64,000 nucleotides of DNA from Tranzscheliella williamsii (lineage: Eukaryota > Basidiomycota > Ustilaginomycetes > Ustilaginales > Ustilaginaceae), in the NCBI GenBank assembly GCA_023212725.1, contig JALBYF010000013.1, positions 62,001 through 126,000 of the forward strand. The letters run 5' to 3'. A model generated the notes under the pieces. It saw only the letters and a list, made by a program, of their open reading frames with translations, did no database searches and was not told the DNA's origin. This document shows positions 1-9,500 of this stretch, piece by piece. The number at the start of each line of letters is the position of its first letter. The stretch's first letter is position 1. The translations under genes were made by a program, and so were the position numbers.

Positions 1-1
1 C

Positions 2-514
2 AAGATCTGGAAGTTGATGCCCGGATCCGAAGAGGTCAAGCTGATGCTTGCCAAGCGCATCCAGGAAGTCGGTCTGCGCACCTACCTCTTCTCTTACTCT
101 GCCTATTACGAGTCGGTATCGCTGGCCCACCTGGCCGCTACATTCGACATTGAGGAGCGCCTGGTCAAGTCGATGGTCTCCAAGATGATTCACAACGACG
201 AGCTGGCTGCCTCGCTCGACCCAACCGCCAACGTGGTCGATTTCCACCGACTGGAGCTGACCAAGGTGCAGCAGCTGGCTATGACGTTGGCGGACAAGGC
301 CAACTCAATGCTCGAGCAGAACGAGCGGCTGCTGGATGCCAAGCTCGGCGAGGGCAAGGAGCAGCGCGGCGGCCCGGGCGGCGACCGTGGCGACCGCGAA
401 GGCGGCCAGTCCGGCAGGCGCGAGAGGAGGGGCGGCTCAGCGGCAAGAGGCGGCGGACGCGGGCGTGGCAGGGGCCGTGCCCAGCAGTTCCAGAGCCTCG
501 GGCAGAAGGTCTAG
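2..514 (+). CDS. NIP1: eIF3 subunit c, C-terminal part (cut by window edge)
   Basis: This is the 3' end of the gene for the c subunit of translation initiation factor eIF3, a scaffold of the 43S preinitiation complex in the cytoplasm. The reading frame is open from base 2 and begins KIWKLMP, so the 5' part lies outside the window. The visible residues cover the end of the PCI/winged-helix module, including GLRTYLFSYSAYYESVSL and the helix-rich DIEERLVKSMVSKMI stretch, both typical of eIF3c. The last ~45 residues are an Arg/Gly-rich tail (GGRGRGRGRAQQF), an RNA-binding type of extension. The TAG stop is at 512-514. The family call rests on recognisable PCI sequence and is firm; the completeness of the gene upstream cannot be judged. 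Confidence 0.92.
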   Translation, partial: KIWKLMPGSEEVKLMLAKRIQEVGLRTYLFSYSAYYESVSLAHLAATFDIEERLVKSMVSKMIHNDELAASLDPTANVVDFHRLELTKVQQLAMTLADKANSMLEQNERLLDAKLGEGKEQRGGPGGDRGDREGGQSGRRERRGGSAARGGGRGRGRGRAQQFQSLGQKV

Positions 515-1104
515 CCCGCCTAACCCTCCTCCCCTCCTCCCCTCCATCCCCTCCCTCCCGCCTCTCCATCCCCTCCTCCTGCTCCGTTCTGACACCATTT
601 CGCGCTTCTCTTCGCTGGTCGTACCCATTTCACCCCCAAAAGCTCCCTGCCTGTTCGCGCATCATCGTCTCGCCGCCGCTCTCTGCCTCGCCGCAGCGGG
701 CGGCCCATGTATGAGTTAGGAGCATAGCCGATCCGTCTATACAGATTCTGACATTCAGCCGGACTGCGCACCGCCTCCATGCCGGGCCTAAGGAGCGTGG
801 ATAACGCCTGACCATGACTAAGTGGCCGGCTGTTAGAGTGGCATTGCGGGCTGTGGCGCCTGCCGGCGACTTAGGGAATCGCGGGTTTGGATAAGCGTGC
901 ATGGCGGCCGTTGTGAAGAAAGGCTTGATGGCGCTGGGGCGCGCGCTGGCTCTTGCCACCATCGATGCTGTCGAGGGGCGGCGTTACTGCTAAGCATATT
1001 GCAGAGCGAAGCGCGCGGCCAAGGGCACGCATGGCTCCAGGTTGTTGTGCGACATCCGTATCGGCGGCGGCGGTAGCGTCTCTGCGTGATCGAGTCGACC
1101 GCCT
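515..1104. other. Intergenic spacer between eIF3c and J-protein gene
   Basis: This stretch holds no supportable gene. It starts with a strongly C/T-rich 3' flank (about 520-620), the probable 3' UTR and terminator region of the eIF3c gene. The remainder should contain the promoter of the J-protein gene. Short open frames on both strands here have no recognisable motif. Confidence 0.6.
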
Positions 1105-2211
1105 ATGTTGGCGAGCAAGGGCGTCGCGCGTGCGCTAGCGGCGGGTGCGGCCGCAGTGCGCGTCGGTACGGCGCCGGTGCCTCTCTCGCCACAGCGCAGC
1201 GCGTGTGGACGCTGCCAGGATACGACGAGCACCCTCTTGCGCTCGTCTGTGGCGGCCCGGCGGCGCCTGTCGACCACCCGCCCCCCGCCCGCCCGCGCGC
1301 AGGACCTCGCCTTCCCCTCCCACATCCCTGCACCCACGCCGTACGACATCTTCCACTTCTCCAGCAGCGCCGTCTCCCAAGCCGAGGTCAAGGCACGGTA
1401 CTATGACCTGGTGCGCGCCCTCCATCCGGACCGCATCCGTCAGCCGCCGTCGGACACCAAGGGCAAAGCGCCACAGACCAGCGCCGCGTCCAAGTCCAAG
1501 GCGCAGGCCGAGGAGGAGTTCAAGCTGGTCGTGCAGGCGTACCACCTGCTGAAGGACCCCGACGCCAAGCATCTCTACGACAAGTCCGGGTTCGGCTGGA
1601 GCGCCAGAGGGGGTACGAGCAACGGCGGGAGCAGCATGCGCGGCCGCGATCCGTGGAAGGGCTGGCAGGACATGCGCTATACGCGGCGGGCGCCGGCGGG
1701 GCGCGGCGGGCATGACAAGTTCGGCTGGCAGAATGCGGGCTTCTACTCGAGCCAGTACGCCTCGGCATCGTCGGCGGGGCATGCGGGCTGGAGCGGCGGC
1801 AACGGGCTGTATACGAGCAACGGCGTCTTGATCAGCGCGCTCTTTGTGCTCACCTGGGTCCTGGCGGGCGTTCAGTACAGCCGCCTCAGCCTGCAGAGCC
1901 AGCACGCCATCCAAAAGGCCGACCGCACCCACCTCGACGCCGCACGCAGCCTCGCCGAGGCGCGCCAGCACGCCCGCTCCGACGAGGGCAGGCTCCGCCT
2001 CCAGGCCTTCCGCAGGCGCGCCCGCGAACAGCAGCTCCTCCGCGAACACCAGCTCCACCCCGACCTCCCGCCATCTCTCCCGCCCCCGCCCCCCGACCCC
2101 TCCGGCATAGGCCACGGCGGGCCCAGCAGCGCCGCGCCGTCCCCCGTTCGGCCGCACCCGCCGCTAGAAGACGACAGCTCCGCTCTTCCCGCTTCGCATG
2201 CCTCTTTGTAG
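1105..2211 (+). CDS. Mitochondrial membrane-anchored J-domain protein
   Basis: Predicted type III (class C) DnaJ co-chaperone of 368 aa that would stimulate an Hsp70 ATPase through its J domain. The N-terminus is rich in Arg, Ala and Ser with almost no acidic residues for ~60 residues, as in a mitochondrial presequence. The J domain follows at about 78-160: it opens with TPYDIFHFS, carries the diagnostic HPD tripeptide at 107-109 (RALHPDR), and ends AYHLLKDPDAKHLYD. There is no Gly/Phe or zinc-finger region. A single hydrophobic segment at about 240-257 is a likely transmembrane helix, followed by an Arg-rich, Pro-rich tail. The arrangement resembles human DNAJC30 and similar fungal mitochondrial J-proteins, but the exact orthologue is not certain. 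The coding sequence is very rich in G/C at third positions, which creates a long spurious antisense frame. Confidence 0.8.
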   Translation: MLASKGVARALAAGAAAVRVGTAPVPLSPQRSACGRCQDTTSTLLRSSVAARRRLSTTRPPPARAQDLAFPSHIPAPTPYDIFHFSSSAVSQAEVKARYYDLVRALHPDRIRQPPSDTKGKAPQTSAASKSKAQAEEEFKLVVQAYHLLKDPDAKHLYDKSGFGWSARGGTSNGGSSMRGRDPWKGWQDMRYTRRAPAGRGGHDKFGWQNAGFYSSQYASASSAGHAGWSGGNGLYTSNGVLISALFVLTWVLAGVQYSRLSLQSQHAIQKADRTHLDAARSLAEARQHARSDEGRLRLQAFRRRAREQQLLREHQLHPDLPPSLPPPPPDPSGIGHGGPSSAAPSPVRPHPPLEDDSSALPASHASL

Positions 2212-2360
2212 TGCCACCCCGCCTCTCAGTTACGATCGGTTGCTTATCCGCGTGGACGCTACATGAGAGATTGGTACGCGGGCTGTAGTGTGTGCTGCGA
2301 ACGGCGGTGCATGCAAATGGTGGTATCGCGAGAAAGCCAAGTGCTGTGACGCAGGCGCGG

Positions 2361-5249
2361 TTACGACTGGAGCGCCTGCCGCCGCGCCTCCTCTTTCTCC
2401 TTCTTGAGCTGTTCCAGACGGAGCCGGCGCTCTTGGCGCTTGCGTTCGAGCTCAGCCTTCTTCTCCTCTTTTGACATCGGCGGCGCGGCGGCCGGCGGTG
2501 GCGAGACGGGCGTGCTGCTTGGCTCCTCGTCTTCTGCATCGTCGAAGGGCGCCCATGCCTCGGCGGGGTCGGCGGCTGCAGCCTGCACGGTGGAGTCTGT
2601 CGCGAGCGGCGAGGGGAGGGGCGCCTCAAAGGCCTGTGCGGTGAGCTCCTGGGATGCGCTCAGGCTGTTGGTGCGGCTGGCCTCAGCACGCAGTGATGCC
2701 GTGTCGGCAGTTGCATTTACCTCGCCCCGCGCCCCGCCACCCTTCGTGTCGGCGTCCCCATCCCAAGCCTCGCCCCACGCCACGTCCTCCGCGTCGGTGG
2801 CAGCAGCAGGGGCGTTCGCCACTTGCAGGCTGCTGCGCGCGATCGCCTGCTTCGGGTCGGCCGAGGGCGAAGCGGCCATGCTGGCGGGCTTTGCTGCGGC
2901 CGTCGACGTCCGCTTCGGCCCCAGCTTGGCCCGTGCCATCTTCGTCTTGCCCACCGCGGCTGCCTTTTTCCTCGGCTGCCCTACCTCAAAGCTGGACCAA
3001 TCCGCGCTATCGTCGTGCACGTCCATCAGATCCGCGCCATCATGCGCAGCAAACGCCGAGGCTGTAGAGCTCGAGGCAGTGACCTCCTCTTCCCAGTCAT
3101 AGTCGAGCGCAGAGTGCGGGACCAACGATGCCAAGTGGCCTGGCGGCGAATCGGAGACATCCCTGACACCATCGGAGCCGGACCCTAGGTGTAAGCTGGC
3201 AAGGCCTGTCGTGGAAGGGGTTGGCGTCGCGGCGGATCGCTCAAGCAAAGTGGCTGGTGTGCTTCGACCGTCCATATTCGACTGAAGTTCAGCGGCCGAA
3301 GAAAGTGAATCGCCTACTACAGCCGAAAATGTAGTCGGGTTCGAGAGCGACGAAAGCGCCGATGACATGGCCCACCCGGCTAGCGCCGTGGCTGCACTGC
3401 CTGCAGATGCAGCCATCGACGAAGCGTAGTTGGCGCTGCCGTCCATACTGTTGGGACCCAGCCCAGCTCCAGAGGTGCCATTGGCTTGTGCTGGCGATAA
3501 AGCGGTGTCGGCCATGTCGGCTCGTCCTTTTTCAACTACCTCCAAAAACATTTTCATGGCTTTGTCGGCCTGGTCTCGCACGAGCTTCTCCTTGTCGACC
3601 ATGCAGGGTGACACGGCAGGCAGAACCTGCCGAGCGGCGTCTTCGTGGTCGAACGAGTCTCCTGTAGCCATCAGAGCCATCAAGCCCGCTACGCGGGCGT
3701 GAACGAACTGATCTCTGAGACTGCGAGCGAAGGCTGGGATCAACACCTTTTTCCGTGTAGAAAGCGACAGGTGTGGCACTAGGCGCCCGAGCAGGATGGT
3801 TGTGTTGGTACGGATGCCGGCTTCTGGATCTACCTGCATGCGTGCCAGGACACGAAGCAGATCGTTATTCAGGATCCTGTCTGTCAATTTCGGAGCCAGC
3901 GGGAGGATGGCCTTCAGAGTCGCTTCTCGGATCACGGGGACCGAGTCATTGAAGCCAGAGATGAGATTTGGCCACAGTTTGTCAGTCACCACTCTGTTCT
4001 CCATGCGGTCGGCATACAGCGACAAATTCTCAAGCAGGACCATACGGGTGGACCTGTCAGGAGAAGCATAGGCTTTTAGCAGTGGGGGCACGATATTCGC
4101 ATTCCATTCCTCCTTCGGCAGCGGTTGTCCTAGCCTGAGCACAAGAGGTAGAAGTGTCGAGGCCTGCGTGCTGGCCGAAGGGATGGTCCCGGGCGGCGGC
4201 ACAGAGCTGAGCGCATTGACCAGCGCCGGAAGCACTTTGTAGGTAAGAAAGTCGGGCATGAATGAGTCTGGCTTGTCTTGTAACAGCTTTATGATGGTCG
4301 ATTTTTCCATCTCTGTTGCCAGTAAGAATCCGTCTAGCCCTCTTGCTACCCTGACCAGGGTGTTTTCTCGGAAGAATCCGCCCTCGGCCTCGCCTGCTTC
4401 GTGTACTTTGGCTATCACCATTCTATTCTTGGCATTGGGGACAAGCATGCGCTGGAGAATCGCGTATAGGGACTGTGGGACGTGTCCCTTGGGCGGTGCG
4501 GCAGTGCCCGACTGAGGCGGTAGGGTGCCGTTGAAGGCTTCGATAGCCACGAGTGCCAGAGAGTAGCTATCCAGCAGCGTCGAGTCCATGGAAGCGAGCA
4601 CATTCCAGCCATTTTGCTTGATTTCGGGCGGCACATATCGTGCTCCATCTGGTAGAAGCGATCCTTGCGTATACAGTAGCCCATGGGGAGCCTCAGAATG
4701 CGGCGTGAGGAGCTCAAAACCGGCGAGTTTCCATTCGCCCGATGCAGAGATAAAGATGGATTCGGGACGTAGGTTACCGTGTGTCGAGGCTGCTTCGTTA
4801 TTGAGAAACTTGACGGCGTTGACGATGGAAGACAGACCCCATGTGATCCAATCCTGACGTTGAGGTGTGGACCGTTTGTCCTGCGTTTGGGCCAGCACCT
4901 TGTACAGTGGTGTCGCCTTCTCGACTACGATGTAGACCGATGTGTTGGTCTCGACGCTGTCCAGCAACTTGAGGATATCTGGATGGCGTGTCGTCCTGAG
5001 CTTCCTCGCGGCGTTCTTGGCCAGCGGGAGCAGATTCGATCTGGCAGCATTGTGCGGTTGCGATAGATCAAAGGCCAGAACGGTACACGGTGTGTTGTCG
5101 TCTCGCTTTACAGCAGAGTAGAGCGACCATAGAGTCTGGCTGCGATATTCGCTGAGCTCCTGACCGAGCGTAACATTGGGCAAGGGACCTGACCTGGCCG
5201 AGGAGAGGACAGAGGAGGCGGCCGAACTCAACGACTTGAAATAGTCCAT
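2361..5249 (-). CDS. CEX1: SCY1-like pseudokinase (Cex1/SCYL1 family)
   Basis: A 962-residue cytoplasmic pseudokinase of the SCY1 family. In yeast Cex1 takes part in tRNA export and trafficking at the nuclear pore and in COPI transport; that role is family knowledge. The N-terminal kinase-like fold covers about 25-300. Catalytic residues are lost: the HRD position reads HGNL (157-160), the DFG position reads AGF (175-177), and the glycine loop is absent. Residues ~320-590 are HEAT-type repeats (for example RSTRMVLLENLSLYADRM and DPEAGIRTNTTILLGRLVP). The C-terminal third is Ser/Ala-rich and ends in a charged Lys/Glu/Arg coiled coil, as in SCYL1, which uses its C-terminus to bind coatomer. The length is close to the family range. 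It lies tail-to-tail with the J-protein gene (149 bp gap) and head-to-head with MED14. Confidence 0.88.
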   Translation of the reverse strand: MDYFKSLSSAASSVLSSARSGPLPNVTLGQELSEYRSQTLWSLYSAVKRDDNTPCTVLAFDLSQPHNAARSNLLPLAKNAARKLRTTRHPDILKLLDSVETNTSVYIVVEKATPLYKVLAQTQDKRSTPQRQDWITWGLSSIVNAVKFLNNEAASTHGNLRPESIFISASGEWKLAGFELLTPHSEAPHGLLYTQGSLLPDGARYVPPEIKQNGWNVLASMDSTLLDSYSLALVAIEAFNGTLPPQSGTAAPPKGHVPQSLYAILQRMLVPNAKNRMVIAKVHEAGEAEGGFFRENTLVRVARGLDGFLLATEMEKSTIIKLLQDKPDSFMPDFLTYKVLPALVNALSSVPPPGTIPSASTQASTLLPLVLRLGQPLPKEEWNANIVPPLLKAYASPDRSTRMVLLENLSLYADRMENRVVTDKLWPNLISGFNDSVPVIREATLKAILPLAPKLTDRILNNDLLRVLARMQVDPEAGIRTNTTILLGRLVPHLSLSTRKKVLIPAFARSLRDQFVHARVAGLMALMATGDSFDHEDAARQVLPAVSPCMVDKEKLVRDQADKAMKMFLEVVEKGRADMADTALSPAQANGTSGAGLGPNSMDGSANYASSMAASAGSAATALAGWAMSSALSSLSNPTTFSAVVGDSLSSAAELQSNMDGRSTPATLLERSAATPTPSTTGLASLHLGSGSDGVRDVSDSPPGHLASLVPHSALDYDWEEEVTASSSTASAFAAHDGADLMDVHDDSADWSSFEVGQPRKKAAAVGKTKMARAKLGPKRTSTAAAKPASMAASPSADPKQAIARSSLQVANAPAAATDAEDVAWGEAWDGDADTKGGGARGEVNATADTASLRAEASRTNSLSASQELTAQAFEAPLPSPLATDSTVQAAAADPAEAWAPFDDAEDEEPSSTPVSPPPAAAPPMSKEEKKAELERKRQERRLRLEQLKKEKEEARRQALQS

Positions 5250-6590
5250 GGCGCCTCGACGTCCCTGCGTTGGTTAGCTGAGCGTGAGCGTAGGCTGCGC
5301 TGAACTGAGCTGAGCCGAGCTGGAGCTGAGCTGGAGCTGGACTTGGGCTGAGCAGGCCAGACAAGAAGCTCTCCTTGTAATGCCGCACGGAACTCCCGAG
5401 TTGCAGCCAACACAACGCTGGAAGCAGTCGGGTCGAGCGTCGAGGCTTGGAAAGTGGCGTGGGAAGACGGGCCAGGTAAGGTTGTGATTTGTGTCGACTC
5501 TTTTGAGAAGGAGTGCAACACTCATATCACACATCACGCCTGCTGCACGTCACAGCAGTCACACGTAACCACGTCCCCGAGCTCGATAGACTTGAAGCGC
5601 CAGTACCACCTGTTAGACCGTGGATCTGCGTCGTGTTAGGACCAGCCTGCGCGCCCGAGCTGCGTTGCTTTGGATCGCCACGTCGAGTGGAGGTGAGGCA
5701 CGCCCGACAATCACAAATCACAAGCGACCGTGAGCCTGTTCGAAGCAGATTTGTGATACAGTACTACTTGTGATTGTATTATTGTGGTTCGCGTCGACTC
5801 TTTCTTTATGCTGGCGCTGAGAACTTGGCGGCTCAACCGCTAGATATTTGGCTTGAGCCGACGCCGACTTGCCTTAGAAGCGGTGATCAACTTGGAAGAC
5901 CGTCACAGTATTCCCAATCGGTCGTGATATCCTTCGAAGCGATCCTTCCTCCTGTTTTCTACATGGCATCTGCACCATCACATTCATCCTCACATTGGTC
6001 ACTTGGACTGACGGCTCAAACTTGACATTCTCCCGCCTCGCCATTACTTTTCGTCCTGCTAATCCCGACTGCGACGCACTATTAACCTCAACCTCAGCCT
6101 AACCGTTGTTGTCTCACCACCCTCGCATCTACTTTTCAAAGGCGTCCTCAATAGCCTGCTCTACTCACGTTCTCGAGCCGCTATTCTTTCCCCGATAGGT
6201 GCCGGCTTAAGCGCAAGTCCGTCTTGCTCTGCAAAACCGCCTCCGCTAAGCACAACTGCAATATACTCCCCCCCGCTGTGGCTGCATTCCGTTCGCACTT
6301 AATAAGGTACGCCGTCGGTTTGCTTTTCACTTGTGGGCCAATCGAACGGCTGGCAGTAGCAGCAGGATTAAGATCATCATCCATAGTCGCCGCCATAACG
6401 CCTTCAGAGTCTGTTACTTCTGGACACCCCCAGTTGGCCCATTGAGATCAAGGGAGGTGTACCAGCCTGGATCGATTCAGTGCAACAGCCCCTACTGCCT
6501 TGCCATCCACCGCTCGCGCAAACCTCCAAGCTACAGCCTACTGGACAGCTTCAGCCTTGCAACTTCAGTAGCCACTTGCTGGCTTGATCT
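5250..6590. other. Divergent promoter region of CEX1-like gene and MED14
   Basis: About 1.3 kb separate the two divergent start codons. The part next to MED14 (roughly 5990-6590) is C/T-rich on the plus strand with scattered CTAACC/CTCACC motifs, as is usual for leaders in these fungi. No convincing gene or RNA was seen. Several ATGs before 6591 could act as short upstream ORFs if the leader is long. Confidence 0.5.
5299..5341. repeat. AGCTG-type low-complexity repeat in CEX1 leader
   Basis: A run of degenerate GAGCTG/GAGCTGG units (for example gctgagccgagctggagctg) lies 50-90 bp upstream of the CEX1-like start codon. In the minus-strand transcript it would be an AGCTC-rich 5' leader. It is a simple-sequence tract without further evidence of function. 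Confidence 0.6.
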
Positions 6591-9500
6591 ATGCCAGCGA
6601 CGCCCATGGGCAAGGATGAGATCTTGTTAAACCACAATGTGAACCGCGACATCTTGAAACGCAACCATCCTACACCTGCGTCGGGATCCTATCCTGTATC
6701 CTCTGCACCTTCTCATGGCAACTCAAACGGCCGTGATATGAATGGAAACAGCCGTCATCATGAGGCCTCGCAGGCCTTTCTCAGTAGCAGTGCCGACCAG
6801 AAAAAGGCTTTGTCACCGAGCATGTTTATGATGGGAGTGCCTCCAGCTCCAACCCCTCGTTCAGCAGGCAACAATGAACCGCCCACCCTGACATCTCAAC
6901 AGCAACATCAGCAGCATCATCAACAACAAGAACAAGAACAACAACAACAACAACAACAACTACAATCACAACAACAACAACGACTAGAACAGCAGCGCCA
7001 AGCGGGTGCGTCGGAAACAACACCAGGAGCGAACGGTTACCCTAAGGCAGAGGTAAATGGACATGGGGCGAGTCAGGAAAACGAAAGAAAGGAGGATGCC
7101 ATCCTCGATGTGCCACTCTCTCAACTTGAACAAGAGTTGCCCATTGAAGACGCCGGTCTAGTCCCATTGGCAGCATTGGTAGAGAGGCTGGCCAACTACG
7201 GTTATGAAGCTCTTCAGAATCTTGCCGAAACTTTGCCTTCACTGCCGTCTTCGTCCAAGCGCGCCAAGATCTTCACAACCGCTCTCGATGTTCGCAAACA
7301 ATTCATCAAATTTCTCGTTCTCACAAGATGGTCCAGGGACGTGGCCGATCTGCAAAAGGCTCGTAATATCATTGCGCTCCTTTCCGAGCAACAGTGGCAG
7401 CACGAAGACGTTTTCGCTGGTCTCACGGATATCCGCAAGATTCTCCCCAACGCTCGCATGAGGAATGCCGACCTTCCAACAGCCATCGACGTCCTACGCA
7501 CGGGTTCCTACCGAAGATTGCCCACCAGCATCAAAGACTTGGCCGTTGCACCAAAACCATTCTCGGACGTCGAAGCCCTCACCATTGTTACCCGCCTTGA
7601 GGACGCTTTGCGGACTCGCCTCCTATGCCATGAACTTGTCCCTTCACCTATGTCGACCTACTCGATACACGATGGAAAGGTCCATTTCAAGGTGGCCGGG
7701 CTATTTGAGGCCCAGCTCACCGCCAGTGGGGCTCACGTATCCACGCAACTAGCGACAGAAGATGGTACAGCTGCCTCTAATTTGGCTCTGAACAATAGTC
7801 CAGATCGCTGGTGGTTACTTGATCTCAAATTTGACGTCGCTGCTACTGGCTCTTGTGCAGCTTCCACTATCAAAGCATTCCCAAGAAAACCTAAAAGGTC
7901 GTATCGAGAGCGTCTACGCATCTGGGGAGATCAGGAGCTCGCTCCGAAAGCATCAGGCGCGCAAGAAATCTCTTCTGTTTGGGCTGATGATGCAAAATAT
8001 GATGCCGCAGGCTCACCGCATCAAGCAGCTGCCCCTGCCCAGGTGGAAGAGACGAGCGGCGATGTACAGATGCAGGATGGGACGGGTTTAGTAGTATTGC
8101 CTTCTGATTCCGCCGTTGCGAGCAACGTGCATACACCATCTGCTCGCGATACACCTCTCTTTAGACTTTTCGCCTTCTTGCAAGAGCGATCTTTACATTA
8201 CCAGGTCGACATCCTCCAATATCAAGCCTACGAACTGTGTCGGCTCAACTGGGGTCAGAATCTGCAAGTCGAGCTCCGGGAGCAACCACGTAGCCTGATA
8301 CTACACTACTGGACTCGAGCTCAAGTTGGCTCAGCAGAGAAAGCAGATGCGTCAAGTACAAAGGGCAACGGCGGTCCAGCGAGTGGCGGCAGCATTTCCA
8401 TAACGATTGTGGATCTACACCATCGGGAAGGTCACAACCGAACAATCGCGCAACTGCTAGCCGAGGGAGCAGAGGTCGATGCCAAGGTCGAAGAAACAGA
8501 TGACATTCTCGGAGCCACAGAAAAGCACAGCGAAGCAACGCTGGTAAAACGACGCGGCCTAGAAGTTGTTTGGAGCGCCGACGCCGCCATCCTGGAAGCT
8601 TCAGACACGAACAGCTTGGAAATTGCACCACATCACTTGGACATCGAAGCGTTGCTTTCTCACGTTATTGGAAAACACACATCGTCCCTCTTACGACACC
8701 TTCAAAAACGAGTTCTTACCAGCGAACACCCTGTTTCAAGGATATTGCGTCCCGAAGATTGCATCTTGCGCAGAGAAGTCAACCATCGGCAGGACGACCA
8801 TCTCACTGATGTGCCAGCATCTTTCGAATATCTTCGGATTGACCTGCAGGGCAGAAGCCATGAACGACTAGCAAGGTTGAAGGAGAAATGGGCAACCATG
8901 CCCCCATTGCGTCTGCAGGTCGACCCGGTTACTGGAAGGATATTGCTCGAAGCAGAGGAGACGGATCTGTCAAGCATGTCTGTCGGAGCCGCTCCGGCTG
9001 AGTCAATGCCGGCCTTCACTGCTTCCATACTCACAGCCAGGCCCGCCCTGACGCGGCTGTCAGATGCTGCAGATCGCATTAACAGCTCTGTCGATAGTAT
9101 CTTTGATGTACTGCATGCCTTAGAAGTTGCTGCCCGCGTAGAAGAGTGGGAGAAAAAGGCTTCTTACGTCGGTCTTCGAGCGGTACGTAAACTCAATCTT
9201 CGAGCCTCAGAGTTGCCCAAGTTCGGCACTTCGGTCACTGCCAATGGTCCTCCTCTACTATACATCCCCCTCGGCAGCACCTTCCCCGGCTATTTTCTAG
9301 CTTTGCAACCTTCGGAGCTTCTTGGTGCAAATATTGCGTTAATATTCGTGACGCAGACAATGGAGACGAACGGGAGCACATTCCTATCGATCCAGTCAAT
9401 AGAATGGTTGGATCGAGCAAGAATCTCGTCCGTACCTCACCACAATCTCAAACCAGCCACCGAAACAAAGGGTCTGAACTCAAAGAAACGAAAGCGCTCG

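Noticed and set aside
1135..2157. 340-aa minus-strand frame opposite the J-protein gene
   Set aside because: It is a shadow caused by the very high third-position GC of the J-protein gene. Its sequence is Arg/Gly/Ala-rich without motifs, whereas the plus strand has a clear J domain.
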